Assembly (NCBI GenBank): GCA_036271875.1 | Contig: DATAZU010000006.1 | Coordinates: 1 to 64,000 of the forward strand | From: Galbitalea sp036271875 | GTDB taxonomy: Bacteria > Actinomycetota > Actinomycetes > Actinomycetales > Microbacteriaceae | Direction of reading: 5' to 3' | Length of the DNA: 64,000 bases | Part shown: positions 37,693-46,185 of the stretch, piece after piece | Position numbering within the stretch: the first letter of the stretch is position 1 | How the letters are laid out: the number at the start of each line of letters is the position of its first letter | The notes under the pieces: model-generated | Told to the model about the DNA's origin: nothing | What the model saw: the letters and a program-made list of their open reading frames with translations, nothing else | Database searches by the model: none | Translations under genes and position numbers: made by a program

Positions 37693-38358
37693 ATGGCCGT
37701 TCGCATCAACCCCTCGATCCTTTCGGCCGATTTCGCGAACTTTGATTCCGAGCTGCAACGGATCGGTTCAGCCGACCTCGTGCACGTCGATGTCATGGAC
37801 AACCACTTCGTTCCGAACCTGACCTTCGGTCTTCCCATGGTTCAACGGCTCCAGCAGGTGACGCCGAAGCCGCTCGACGTACACCTGATGATGGATGATC
37901 CGGACCGCTGGGCACCCGGCTATGCCGAGGCCGGCGCATTCTCGGTGACCTTCCACGCGGAGGCGACCGACAACCCCGTCCAGCTGGCGCGAAAACTCCG
38001 TGATATCGGATCGCGGGCCGGCATAGCGCTCAAGCCTGGAACCGACGTCGCCCAGTATCTCGACATCGCGCCGGAGTTCGACCAGATCCTGATCATGACC
38101 GTCGAACCCGGCTTCGGAGGCCAGTCGTTCATCGAATCGGTCATGCCGAAACTGGTCGCCCTGCGACAAGTGGTGACGAAAACGGGGCTCGATATTTGGC
38201 TCCAGGTAGACGGCGGCATCACCGAGCAAACAATCACAATTGCCGCAGAAGCGGGGGCAGACACCTTCGTTGCCGGCTCCAGCGTCTTCGGTGCCGCGAA
38301 CCCCACTCTCGCCATCCAAACTCTTCGGACCGCAGCGGAAACCCACTCGCGCCTTTAA
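37693..38358 (+). CDS. rpe: Ribulose-phosphate 3-epimerase
   Basis: Interconverts ribulose 5-phosphate and xylulose 5-phosphate in the pentose phosphate pathway. The 221-residue TIM-barrel has INPSILSADFANF, VHVDVMDNHFVPNLTFGLPM (metal-binding His/Asp), DVHLMMDDPDRW, VEPGFGGQSFI and LQVDGGITEQTI with the catalytic Asp pair. ATG 37693; 13 bases after rsmB. Confidence 0.97.
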   Translation: MAVRINPSILSADFANFDSELQRIGSADLVHVDVMDNHFVPNLTFGLPMVQRLQQVTPKPLDVHLMMDDPDRWAPGYAEAGAFSVTFHAEATDNPVQLARKLRDIGSRAGIALKPGTDVAQYLDIAPEFDQILIMTVEPGFGGQSFIESVMPKLVALRQVVTKTGLDIWLQVDGGITEQTITIAAEAGADTFVAGSSVFGAANPTLAIQTLRTAAETHSRL

Positions 38359-38438
38359 ACCGGCCTGCGCCTGCGCGGGTTCAGATTAGAGGCACGACGG
38401 AGGCAGCCGGGTCCCGAGGACATGATTGGATTAATGAC

Positions 38439-38810
38439 ATGACTGAGAACCGAACTAAGCCGGAAGTTGATTTCTACGAGGGTCCGGAGCCGACCGAGCT
38501 TGTTGTCAGGGACATTGAGGTTGGGACGGGAGCCGAAGCGGCGGCCGGTTCAACGGTTGATGTCCACTACCTCGGGGTTGACTTCGAGACCGGTGAAGAG
38601 TTTGACTCATCCTGGGGTCGTGGTGAGTCGATCGAATTTCCGCTACGCGGTCTGATCAAGGGCTGGCAGGAGGGCATTCCGGGCATGAAGGTTGGCGGCC
38701 GTCGCGAACTCATTTGTCCTCCGAATCTTGCATACGGTCCCGCGGGCGGTGGTCATCGGCTGTCCGGTCGTACCTTGACCTTCATCATCGACCTGCTCGG
38801 AGTTAAGTAA
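38439..38810 (+). CDS. FKBP-type peptidyl-prolyl isomerase
   Basis: A cytosolic 123-residue single-domain FKBP: STVDVHYLGVDFETGEEFDS, IEFPLRGLIKGWQEGIPGMK, GGRRELICPPNLAYG, LTFIIDLLGVK. The active-site Tyr, Asp, Phe, Trp and final Phe of FKBPs are all in place. The start ATG 38439 (MTENRT) has no in-frame start upstream that would keep the family N-terminus. It lies between rpe and hisE, with 25 bases to hisE. Confidence 0.93.
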   Translation: MTENRTKPEVDFYEGPEPTELVVRDIEVGTGAEAAAGSTVDVHYLGVDFETGEEFDSSWGRGESIEFPLRGLIKGWQEGIPGMKVGGRRELICPPNLAYGPAGGGHRLSGRTLTFIIDLLGVK

Positions 38811-38835
38811 CCGGTGCAGCGGATACCCTTGGAGG

Positions 38836-39099
38836 GTGAAATCCTTCGAGGGCCTGTTCGCCGAGTTGAGCGAGAAGGCGACGACGCGCGCGGTTGGTTC
38901 GGGAACGGTCGCCGAGCTGGATGCTGGTGTGCACGCCATCGGCAAGAAGATCGTCGAGGAGGCCGCTGAGGTGTGGATGGCGGCGGAATATCAGTCCGAC
39001 GCAGAGACGGCGGAAGAGATTTCGCAGCTGATCTATCACCTGCAGGTCCTGATGCTTGCGAAGGGGCTCACGCCGGTCGACGTGTACCGGCATCTCTAG
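38836..39099 (+). CDS. hisE: Phosphoribosyl-ATP pyrophosphatase
   Basis: Second histidine step, removing pyrophosphate from PR-ATP. The 87-residue all-alpha MazG-like protein has KKIVEEAAEVWMAAEYQSDAE with the metal-binding Glu residues and EISQLIYHLQVLML. GTG 38836 is preceded both by GGAGG touching it and by TACCCT (38824-38829), whose end lies six bases upstream, so a leaderless start is likely. Confidence 0.95.
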   Translation: MKSFEGLFAELSEKATTRAVGSGTVAELDAGVHAIGKKIVEEAAEVWMAAEYQSDAETAEEISQLIYHLQVLMLAKGLTPVDVYRHL

Positions 39100-39126
39100 G
39101 TAGGTCGAAAGTCCCGTTCCCTTCAA

Positions 39127-39147
39127 CCGAGAGCCGAGAGCCGAGAA
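39127..39147 (+). repeat. Three tandem 7-mers just before hisG
   Basis: CCGAGAG is repeated three times (last copy ends AA) in the 50-base gap between hisE and hisG, ending two bases before the hisG ATG. It replaces a normal ribosome site; the GAGAG cores may act as weak ones. Confidence 0.7.
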
Positions 39148-39149
39148 CA

Positions 39150-39989
39150 ATGCTGAGAGTCGCGGTACCGAACAAGGGTTCCCTGAGCGAAACGGCGGCA
39201 GAGATGCTGACCGAGGCCGGATATGCCGGTCGCCGGGATCCGCGCGCGTTGACCGTCGCCGATCCGAGAAACGACGTCGAGTTCTTCTACCTGCGTCCTC
39301 GGGACATCGCGACATACGTCGGATCGGGAGCGCTGGATGTCGGCATTACCGGTCGAGATCTACTGCTGGACTCCGGGTCGTCGGCCGTCGAGATCGCGAG
39401 CCTGGATTTCGGTGAGTCGACGTTCCGTTTCGCGGCAGCTGCCGGTCGGTTCAGCGAGCTCTCCGACCTTGCGGGCGTTCGGGTTGCTACGAGCTATCCG
39501 GGGCTCGTCGGCTCGTTTCTCGCTGGTCACGGCGTGTCGGCTGAGCTCGTTGCCCTGGATGGCGCCGTCGAATCGGCGGTTCGACTCGGTGTCGCGGATG
39601 CTGTCGCCGATGTCGTGTCCACCGGCTCCACCCTGCGCGCGCAAGGCCTCGAGATCTTCGGCCCGGTCATCCTCGAGTCATCCGCTGTACTCATCAGCGC
39701 GAGGGCCGAGTTGCCCGGAATTGCGATACTGCAGCGTCGGCTGCATGGAGTTCTCGTTGCTCGACAGTACGTTCTGGTCGACTACGACGTCCCCGTCGCA
39801 CTACTCGAGAGGGCGACTGCGGTTACACCGGGGATCGAGTCGCCAACCGTGTCCCCGCTGCATGATCCCGACTGGGTGGCCGTGCGAGCCATGGTTCCGC
39901 GTACCGAAACCAATCACGTCATGGATGAGCTCTACGAGATCGGCGCGCGCGCCATTCTGGTGAGTGCGATCCACGCCGCCCGGATCTAG
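39150..39989 (+). CDS. hisG: ATP phosphoribosyltransferase (long form)
   Basis: Commits PRPP and ATP to histidine synthesis. The 279-residue long form needs no HisZ: LRVAVPNKGSLSETAAEML, DVGITGRDLLLDSG, ADVVSTGSTLRAQGLEIFG (PRPP loop), then a C-terminal ACT-like regulatory domain from about 205 (SPTVSPLHDPDWVAVRAMVP) that in this class binds histidine for feedback inhibition. ATG 39150 is the family start. Confidence 0.96.
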   Translation: MLRVAVPNKGSLSETAAEMLTEAGYAGRRDPRALTVADPRNDVEFFYLRPRDIATYVGSGALDVGITGRDLLLDSGSSAVEIASLDFGESTFRFAAAAGRFSELSDLAGVRVATSYPGLVGSFLAGHGVSAELVALDGAVESAVRLGVADAVADVVSTGSTLRAQGLEIFGPVILESSAVLISARAELPGIAILQRRLHGVLVARQYVLVDYDVPVALLERATAVTPGIESPTVSPLHDPDWVAVRAMVPRTETNHVMDELYEIGARAILVSAIHAARI

Positions 39990-39993
39990 CGCC

Positions 39994-40770
39994 ATGGCAC
40001 TCGCTGTGCGCGTCATACCCTGCCTGGATGTCTCTGCGGGCAGGGTCGTCAAGGGCGTTAACTTTCTAAACCTGCGCGACGCTGGTGATCCGGTCGAGCT
40101 CGCGCGCAGCTATTACGAACAGGGCGCGGATGAGCTGACGTTTCTTGACGTCACGGCCACGGTCGACGCCCGGGAAACGATGTACGACGTGGTGACGGCA
40201 ACGGCGGAGCAGGTGTTTATTCCGCTGACTGTTGGCGGCGGCGTGCGCTCACGGGACGATGTTTCGCGCCTGCTGTACAGTGGCGCGGACAAGGTCGGCG
40301 TGAACAGTGCGGCGATTGCCCGACCGGCGCTCCTCGATGAGATCGCCGACCGTTTTGGAGCGCAGGTCCTCGTCTTGAGTCTCGATGTAAAACGCCCTTC
40401 GACAGGCTCAGGGACCGGGACGGGCTCGGGTTTCGTCGTGACGACACACGGCGGGCGGGTCGAGACAGAGCTGGATGCGCTGGAATGGGCGCGCGAAGCG
40501 ATTGACCGTGGGGTCGGCGAACTGTTGGTGAACTCGATCGATGCGGACGGAACGCGCGAGGGATTCGATCTCGAACTGATCTCCGCGATGCGCGAGATCA
40601 GCAGCGTGCCCGTGATCGCGAGCGGGGGAGCGGGATCGGTAAGCGATTTCGCTCCGGCCATCGGCGCGGGGGCGGACGCTGTGCTTGCGGCATCCGTGTT
40701 TCACGACGGCGAGCTGACAATCGGCGACGTCAAAAGCGCCCTCAACGATGCGGGAGTGTTGACCCGATGA
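39994..40770 (+). CDS. hisF: Imidazole glycerol phosphate synthase cyclase subunit
   Basis: Cyclises PRFAR with HisH-derived ammonia to ImGP and AICAR. The 258-residue barrel has VRVIPCLDVSAGRVVKGVNF (catalytic Asp), LTVGGGVRSRDDV, and NSIDADGTREGFDL (second catalytic Asp). An unusual Gly/Ser/Thr loop RPSTGSGTGTGSG sits between VLSLDVK and FVVTTHGGR and is encoded by a REP-like sequence. hisH and hisA are not in this cluster. ATG 39994, four bases after hisG. Confidence 0.96.
   Translation: MALAVRVIPCLDVSAGRVVKGVNFLNLRDAGDPVELARSYYEQGADELTFLDVTATVDARETMYDVVTATAEQVFIPLTVGGGVRSRDDVSRLLYSGADKVGVNSAAIARPALLDEIADRFGAQVLVLSLDVKRPSTGSGTGTGSGFVVTTHGGRVETELDALEWAREAIDRGVGELLVNSIDADGTREGFDLELISAMREISSVPVIASGGAGSVSDFAPAIGAGADAVLAASVFHDGELTIGDVKSALNDAGVLTR
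40395..40416 (+). repeat. REP-like palindromic sequence inside hisF
   Basis: Bases 40395-40416 (CCCTTCGACAGGCTCAGGG plus three bases) have CCCT/AGGG ends and match a repeat I know from many actinobacterial genomes as GAGCCTGTCGAAG-type intergenic elements. Here it lies in frame within a surface loop of HisF. Confidence 0.65.
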
Positions 40771-41141
40771 ACAACGAAACGGAACTGCGGGCGATCATTG
40801 ACCGAGTGACCTTTGATGGCAGTGGGCTGATCCCCGCGATCATTCAGGAGGAGAACACGAAAGACGTTCTCATGCTCGGATACATGGATGCCGAGGCGCT
40901 GCGGCGAACCCTCACCGAGGGCAGGGTGACTTTTTGGTCGAGGAGCCGGAGCGAATACTGGCGTAAGGGAGACACAAGCGGCAACAGGCAGTACGTGCGG
41001 GGTGCCGCACTCGATTGCGACGACGACGCGATCCTTATTACGGTGCACCAGGTCGGACCGGCGTGCCACACCGGTGCACACGCCTGCTTCGAGGTTGATC
41101 CTCTGGAACCCGTGCTTGGATCAGAACATGACGACAGCTAG
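40767..41141 (+). CDS. hisI: Phosphoribosyl-AMP cyclohydrolase
   Basis: Third histidine step, opening the adenine ring of PR-AMP. The 124-residue zinc enzyme has LIPAIIQEENTKDVLMLGYM, VTFWSRSRSEYWRKGDTSGN and the metal-site Cys/Asp of ALDCDDDAILITVHQVGPAC followed by HTGAHACF. ATG 40767 overlaps hisF by four bases. Usually trpE follows in actinobacteria; here the next gene overlaps it by 14 bases and is a membrane protein. Confidence 0.96.
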   Translation: MNNETELRAIIDRVTFDGSGLIPAIIQEENTKDVLMLGYMDAEALRRTLTEGRVTFWSRSRSEYWRKGDTSGNRQYVRGAALDCDDDAILITVHQVGPACHTGAHACFEVDPLEPVLGSEHDDS

Positions 41142-41778
41142 CGCAGCAGAAACCGAGGGTTCGCCCGAACGGGGCTCGTTACACCTCGGGCGCGCTCGTC
41201 GCCTCCGCCTGTACACGATCCTCGGTGTCGCCCTGGTCGCCGGACTCTCTCTCTTGACCACAACGCAAACCTGGTGGACCGTCCGGTTGTCAACACAGTC
41301 GCTGACGATCGCCGGTACGGTTGCGGCGCCTGCGCTGGTTGCACTCTCGCTGTGTGGGCTGGTCCTGGCCGCCGCGCTCGCGCTCGCCGGACCGCTGTTC
41401 CGCGTGATCCTGGCAGTGCTTGAGCTACTGATCGCCTTCACCATCCTGCTAACCACGATCATGTCCCTGGCGTCCCCGGACCAGCCGTCATCGAATGCCG
41501 TGAGCACCGCGACCGGGATCACGGGTACCACGTCGGTTGCCGCGCTGATCAAGAGCGTGACGCTGACCCCCTGGGGATACTTTGCCGTAGTGTTCGGCGT
41601 CCTGGCCCTTCTCGCGGGATTGTGGTTACTGGTGAGCTCGCGCTTCTGGCCCCCGGCCACGCGCAAGTATCAGGCGGTTCGATTTGCGGCGCCGGATGGG
41701 CCGCGGGATGCCGTTGTCGACTGGGATTCGCTGACCGAGGGAACCGACCCGACCGATCAGGACCCACCGGCAAACTAG
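41128..41778 (+). CDS. Trp biosynthesis-associated membrane protein (TrpP/TIGR02234-like)
   Basis: A 216-residue membrane protein with about four segments (LYTILGVALVAGLSLLT; VAAPALVALSLCGLVLAAAL; FRVILAVLELLIAFTILLT; YFAVVFGVLALLAGLWLLV), the conserved TTTQTWWTV motif after segment 1, and a cytoplasmic acidic tail. Family members sit between trpE and trpC in actinobacteria; the role is unknown. The start ATG 41128 lies inside the hisI 3' end. Confidence 0.85.
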   Translation: MTTASAAETEGSPERGSLHLGRARRLRLYTILGVALVAGLSLLTTTQTWWTVRLSTQSLTIAGTVAAPALVALSLCGLVLAAALALAGPLFRVILAVLELLIAFTILLTTIMSLASPDQPSSNAVSTATGITGTTSVAALIKSVTLTPWGYFAVVFGVLALLAGLWLLVSSRFWPPATRKYQAVRFAAPDGPRDAVVDWDSLTEGTDPTDQDPPAN

Positions 41779-41841
41779 ACATTCCAACGGCGTGCCCAAT
41801 CGCCGGTAGAGTGAATTTACCAACTCACCCCAAGGAGAATC

Positions 41842-42072
41842 GTGTCAGCAGGCTCTGATCCCGGCCACGGCAACTCGCCCGCCGCTTGGACCGCCGTGAT
41901 CATCATGATCATCGCCTTCGTCATTGGCACATTCGGCTTCTGGTTCGCGAACGTGACCGTGGTGCTCGCTTCTGCCGGCCTTCTGATCGTTGGCGCTATC
42001 GTCGGGCTAATCCTGAAGCTCGTGGGTTTCGGCGTCGGCGGCGATCGACTACAACCCAAACAGCATTCGTAG
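41842..42072 (+). CDS. HGxxPAAW-motif small membrane protein
   Basis: A 76-residue protein with the family motif HGNSPAAW (9-16) and two membrane segments (TAVIIMIIAFVIGTFGFWF; VVLASAGLLIVGAIVGLIL). It is conserved in actinobacterial trp clusters and of unknown function. GTG 41842 has AAGGAGA upstream. A likely promoter lies before it: TTCCAA (41782-41787) and TAGAGT (41807-41812), spaced 19 bases. Confidence 0.88.
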   Translation: MSAGSDPGHGNSPAAWTAVIIMIIAFVIGTFGFWFANVTVVLASAGLLIVGAIVGLILKLVGFGVGGDRLQPKQHS

Positions 42073-42093
42073 AGCCGACCCATTTCACAGGAC

Positions 42094-42867
42094 ATGCTTA
42101 CTGAGCTCGTTGCCGGTGCGCTCGAAGACGCTTCGGATCGACGTTCCGCCGTCCCTCTGGCCTATGTTGAAGCGGCCGCGACATCGCGTCCTGCTGCGCT
42201 TGACGTTCTGAGCGTCCTTGCGCCGGAGTCCCGCGTCAAAATCATCGCCGAAGTGAAGCGGGCGAGCCCGTCACGGGGTGTGCTCGCCGAGATCCCCGAT
42301 CCGGCCATCCTTGCGTCGTCGTACGAAACTGGCGGCGCAAGCGCCATCAGCGTCCTCACCGAACGGCGGCGTTTCGGGGGATCGCTTGACGATCTCGAGC
42401 AGGTGAGGGCCGCCGTCTCCATCCCGGTGCTCCGAAAAGATTTCATCGCGGATCCGTATCAGGTCTTCGAGGCGCGGGCCGCTGGCGCCGACCTCGTCCT
42501 GCTCATCGTTGCAGCCCTCGAACAGGGCAAGCTCCAGGACTTGTACGACCTGATCGGCGAACTGGGAATGACGGCTCTCGTCGAAACACACTCGGCCGAT
42601 GAGGTCAGCCGCGCGCTGGATGTCGGAGCGAGTGTTGTCGGCGTCAACGCCAGGAACCTGAGTACCTTCGGCCTCGATCGCGACCTGTTCGGCAGTCTCG
42701 CCGACTCAATCCCATCGGGTGTGATCCGGGTTGCGGAATCGGCGGTCAAGACGCCTGCGGACGTCGCGCACTACCGCGCCGCTGGCGCGGATGTCGTGCT
42801 GGTTGGCGAGGCGCTGGTCACGGCGGGCGACCCGGTGTCGGCCATCCAGGAATTCCGGGCGGCATAG
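42094..42867 (+). CDS. trpC: Indole-3-glycerol phosphate synthase
   Basis: Closes the indole ring from CdRP. The 257-residue barrel has VKIIAEVKRASPSRG (catalytic Lys), SAISVLTERRRFGGSLDDL, VLRKDFIADPYQVFEARAAG, VGVNARNLSTF and RVAESAVKTPADVA. ATG 42094 has only weak GACCCATT-like sequence upstream. It is a monofunctional TrpC without fused TrpF. One base separates its stop from trpB. Confidence 0.96.
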   Translation: MLTELVAGALEDASDRRSAVPLAYVEAAATSRPAALDVLSVLAPESRVKIIAEVKRASPSRGVLAEIPDPAILASSYETGGASAISVLTERRRFGGSLDDLEQVRAAVSIPVLRKDFIADPYQVFEARAAGADLVLLIVAALEQGKLQDLYDLIGELGMTALVETHSADEVSRALDVGASVVGVNARNLSTFGLDRDLFGSLADSIPSGVIRVAESAVKTPADVAHYRAAGADVVLVGEALVTAGDPVSAIQEFRAA

Positions 42868-42868
42868 C

Positions 42869-44128
42869 GTGCTGCGCGATGAGGTTGGACCATACTTCGG
42901 CGAGTACGGCGGGCGGTTCGTTCCCGAGTCACTGATTGCCGCACTCGACGAGCTGGATGCCGCATACCAGGCCGCGAAGCTCGACCCGGTGTTCCAGGAG
43001 GAGCTCGCCCAGCTGCAGCGGACGTACACCGGACGACCGTCGATCATCACCGAGGTGCCGCGTTTCGCGGAGCACGCCGGCGGAGCGCGAGTGATCCTGA
43101 AGCGCGAGGATCTCAATCACACCGGCTCGCACAAGATCAACAACGTGCTCGGACAGGCCCTGGTTGCGCGGCGCCTTGGCAAGAAGCGTCTCATTGCAGA
43201 GACCGGTGCGGGTCAGCACGGCGTTGCAACAGCGACCGCGGCCGCGCTGTTCGGCATGGAGTGCGTCGTCTACATGGGCGAGGTCGATACCGAGCGCCAG
43301 GCCCTCAACGTTGCTCGCATGCGGCTGCTCGGTGCGGAAGTCATTCCGGTTAAGACGGGTTCCCGCACTCTCAAAGACGCGATCAACGACGCCCTGCGCG
43401 ACTGGGTTGCCAACGTCGACACCACGCACTACCTGCTGGGCACCGTCGCCGGGCCACATCCTTTTCCGGTCATGGTGCGCGACTTCCACAAGATCATCGG
43501 CGAGGAGGCCCGCGCGCAGGTACTCGAGCTGACGGGCGCGCTTCCGGATGCTGTTACCGCGTGCGTTGGCGGGGGCAGCAATGCGATGGGTATCTTTCAC
43601 GCGTTCCTCGACGACCCGGGCGTTGGGCTGTACGGCTATGAAGCGGCGGGGGAGGGCCACCTTACGGAACGGCACGCCGCGACCATTACGCGCGGTCGCC
43701 CCGGCGTTCTGCACGGTGCTCGCAGCTACCTGCTTCAGGACGAGGATGGCCAGACCATCGAGTCTCATTCGATCTCGGCCGGTCTCGACTATCCGGGCGT
43801 CGGGCCGGAACACGCATGGTTGGCCGATATCGGTCGCGCAAGCTACCTTCCGATCACCGATGACGAGGCAATGCAGGCGTTACGCCTGCTGAGTCTGACC
43901 GAGGGAATCATTCCCGCAATCGAGTCGGCGCACGCTCTTGCGGGAACGATGAAGCTCGGCAAAGAGCTTGGCTCGGATGCGACGATTCTCGTGAGTCTCA
44001 GCGGCCGCGGTGATAAGGACATGGAGACCGCGGGGAAGTATTTCGACATCCTCGACAGCGAGGCCCTGGCCGCAGCGGATCGCACCGCTGTGTCGTCTGA
44101 TCAGCTCGGCACGGGGGCGAGCGAGTGA
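42869..44128 (+). CDS. trpB: Tryptophan synthase beta chain
   Basis: PLP enzyme joining indole and serine. The 419-residue TrpB1-type product has GPYFGEYGGRFVPESLIAAL, PLP Lys89 in NHTGSHKINNVLG, AETGAGQHGVATATAAALFG, CVGGGSNAMGIF (phosphate loop) and SGRGDKDMET. GTG 42869 is the family start and immediately follows trpC; the end overlaps trpA in GTGA. Confidence 0.97.
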   Translation: MLRDEVGPYFGEYGGRFVPESLIAALDELDAAYQAAKLDPVFQEELAQLQRTYTGRPSIITEVPRFAEHAGGARVILKREDLNHTGSHKINNVLGQALVARRLGKKRLIAETGAGQHGVATATAAALFGMECVVYMGEVDTERQALNVARMRLLGAEVIPVKTGSRTLKDAINDALRDWVANVDTTHYLLGTVAGPHPFPVMVRDFHKIIGEEARAQVLELTGALPDAVTACVGGGSNAMGIFHAFLDDPGVGLYGYEAAGEGHLTERHAATITRGRPGVLHGARSYLLQDEDGQTIESHSISAGLDYPGVGPEHAWLADIGRASYLPITDDEAMQALRLLSLTEGIIPAIESAHALAGTMKLGKELGSDATILVSLSGRGDKDMETAGKYFDILDSEALAAADRTAVSSDQLGTGASE

Positions 44129-44919
44129 GCAGCGCCGCGGAGGTCATCGTTGAGCGGAAGTCAGCTGGAAGCGGCGCGCTGATCGGGTACCTGCCGGTCG
44201 GTTACCCCGACCTCGCGACGAGTATTGAAGCCGCGGTCGCCCTGGCAAACAACGGCGTCGACATCATCGAGCTCGGGCTGCCGTACTCCGATCCGGTCAT
44301 GGACGGCGTTGTGATCCAGCGGGCGACCCAGGCCGCTCTCGCCGGGGGCTTCCGTCTCCGCCACGGCTTCGAGGCGGTCTCGGCGATCACGTCACAGGTC
44401 GACGTTCCGGTCTTGCTCATGACCTACTGGAACCCGGTGGTGCAGTTCGGAGTCGATCGATTCGCCGGCGAACTCGTTGCCGCGGGCGGCGCCGGTCTCA
44501 TCACCCCGGACCTGATTCCGGATGAAGCGGCCGAGTGGCTCGCGACGTCCGACCGCGCCGGGCTGGAGAGGGTGTTTCTCGCAGCGCCGTCGTCTACAGA
44601 ATCCAGACTTCGCCAGGCGGTCGAAGCGAGCCGGGGCTTCGTCTACGCGGTGTCGACCATGGGTATCACGGGCGCACGGGCCGATGTCGACAGCGCGGCG
44701 CGGGACCTTGTCGCCCGTTTGCGCAAGGTAGGGGCGACGAGCGCCTGCGTCGGGCTCGGAATCTCGACACCCGAGCAAGTCGCGGAAGTCCTCGAGTACG
44801 CCGACGGAGCGATCGTCGGGTCACTGTTGGTGAAGGCGCTTGCCGACGGGGGAGTGGATGCTGTCGGCAAAACCGCTGCTCACCTCGCGTCGGGAAAAAT
44901 CATAAAGATCGACCATTAG
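44125..44919 (+). CDS. trpA: Tryptophan synthase alpha chain
   Basis: Splits indole-3-glycerol phosphate and channels indole to TrpB. The 264-residue barrel has ALIGYLPVGYPDLATSIEAA, IELGLPYSDPVMDGVVIQRA with catalytic Glu and Asp, LITPDLIPDEAAEW, YAVSTMGITGAR and VGLGISTPEQVAEV. GTG 44125 overlaps trpB by four bases. Confidence 0.97.
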   Translation: MSSAAEVIVERKSAGSGALIGYLPVGYPDLATSIEAAVALANNGVDIIELGLPYSDPVMDGVVIQRATQAALAGGFRLRHGFEAVSAITSQVDVPVLLMTYWNPVVQFGVDRFAGELVAAGGAGLITPDLIPDEAAEWLATSDRAGLERVFLAAPSSTESRLRQAVEASRGFVYAVSTMGITGARADVDSAARDLVARLRKVGATSACVGLGISTPEQVAEVLEYADGAIVGSLLVKALADGGVDAVGKTAAHLASGKIIKIDH

Positions 44920-44946
44920 GCTTGCCTTGTTTGTCTGACGCAAGCC
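44919..44946 (+). terminator. Stem-loop at the trpA / lgt junction
   Basis: GGCTTGC (44919-44925) pairs with GCAAGCC (44940-44946) across a 14-base T-rich loop. It begins in the trpA stop codon and ends ten bases before the lgt ATG, so it could limit read-through or affect lgt translation. No T-run follows the stem. Confidence 0.45.
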
Positions 44947-44956
44947 AGTCGCCGAA

Positions 44957-46030
44957 ATGAAAGGCCCCGAGCAGTTGTTCGCTTCCCTGCCGCAGAGCGT
45001 GCCCATGAGTATTCCGAGCCCTCCGAAGGCGTGGGCAGACATCGATATTCCGATCGGTTGGCTGCACCCGGTCCAGGAGTGGCTGCACTCCTTCATTTCG
45101 TGGTGGCCGATCACGAACGTGCTCGACATCAAGACCTATGCCCTGTGTCTACTTGCCGGGATCATCGTCGCGGTCATCTGGACCGGACGCCGCCTCACGA
45201 AGCGTGGCGCAGAGCCCGGCATCGTCCTGGACATCGCCTTCTGGGCCGTTGTTCTCGGCATCATCGGAGCGCGCGCCTACCACGTGCTCACGCACTGGAA
45301 CGACTACTTTGGCCCGGGCCAGAACCCCCTTACGGCGTTCTACATTTGGCAGGGCGGAATCGCGATCTTCGGCTCGCTGCTCGGCGGAGCGCTTGGCGTC
45401 TTCATCGGCTGCCGAATCACGGGCGTCCGTTTCTGGAGCTTTGCGGATGCGCTTGCCCCGGGGCTGCTCCTTGCCCAGGCGCTTGGACGCTTCGGTAACT
45501 ACTTCAACCACGAGTTGTACGGCCAGCCGACAACGCTGCCGTGGGGACTCGTCATCGAGAAGTCGAATGCGGCCTTCCCGATTGGCCTTCCCGCTGGCAC
45601 ACTGTTTTCGCCAACTTTCCTGTACGAGATGCTCTGGAATCTCCTGGGAGTGACCGTGTTATTGCTCCTCGAGCGCCAGTACCACTATCGCTGGGGCCAG
45701 CTCATCGGGCTCTACTTCATCTTCTATGGCATTGGCCGCGTCTGGTTCGAGTCGATTCGCATCGATCCGAGCGTTGTCTTCCTCGGACTTCGGACCAACG
45801 TGTGGGGTGCGCTCGTCGCGATCGTGCTCGGCATCGTGATCTTCACGGTTCAGCGTCGTCGCCACACCGGTTTGGAGTTGAGCGTGTACCGGCCCGGCAA
45901 GGAATGGACGCCGGAGGCTCCTACGGTAGACTCTGACGACACCTACTCGGACGCGGACGACGATGAAGACGCCAAGCAGTCCGAGGTGTCTGTGAAGAGC
46001 GGCGCCGCCACAAGCGGAGCAAGCGTCTAG
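44957..46030 (+). CDS. lgt: Prolipoprotein diacylglyceryl transferase
   Basis: Attaches diacylglycerol to the lipobox Cys of prelipoproteins at the membrane. The 357-residue product has about seven membrane segments, GARAYHVLTHWNDYFG, the Lgt signature LGRFGNYFNHELYGQPTTLP with essential His/Arg/Glu, and YFIFYGIGRVWFESIRID. A long acidic cytoplasmic tail follows residue 310 (DSDDTYSDADDDEDAKQSE), typical of actinobacterial Lgt. ATG 44957 is taken; ATG 45005 would remove 16 poorly conserved residues, and neither has a strong ribosome site. Confidence 0.95.
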   Translation: MKGPEQLFASLPQSVPMSIPSPPKAWADIDIPIGWLHPVQEWLHSFISWWPITNVLDIKTYALCLLAGIIVAVIWTGRRLTKRGAEPGIVLDIAFWAVVLGIIGARAYHVLTHWNDYFGPGQNPLTAFYIWQGGIAIFGSLLGGALGVFIGCRITGVRFWSFADALAPGLLLAQALGRFGNYFNHELYGQPTTLPWGLVIEKSNAAFPIGLPAGTLFSPTFLYEMLWNLLGVTVLLLLERQYHYRWGQLIGLYFIFYGIGRVWFESIRIDPSVVFLGLRTNVWGALVAIVLGIVIFTVQRRRHTGLELSVYRPGKEWTPEAPTVDSDDTYSDADDDEDAKQSEVSVKSGAATSGASV

Positions 46031-46185
46031 CGCACGTCACCAAGCCGGGTCAGAACACCGTTAGCCCGCATTTCGCGTGACACGCGTTCATCCCGAAGCG
46101 GCAACATTCCCGGCGCTTGTATCTCTCCTGTTTGGGCCGCCGACGTCCCGATACGAATCGTTTAGCCTCGTGAGGACGGTGCGAC
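46031..46185 (+). promoter_or_regulatory. lgt-gltB intergenic region with gltB promoter candidates
   Basis: 155 bases. TACGAA (46152-46157) and TAGCCT (46163-46168) are -10-like; GAGGA (46172-46176) is a ribosome site nine bases before the gltB ATG. I see no recognised nitrogen-regulator operator or riboswitch. Confidence 0.4.
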
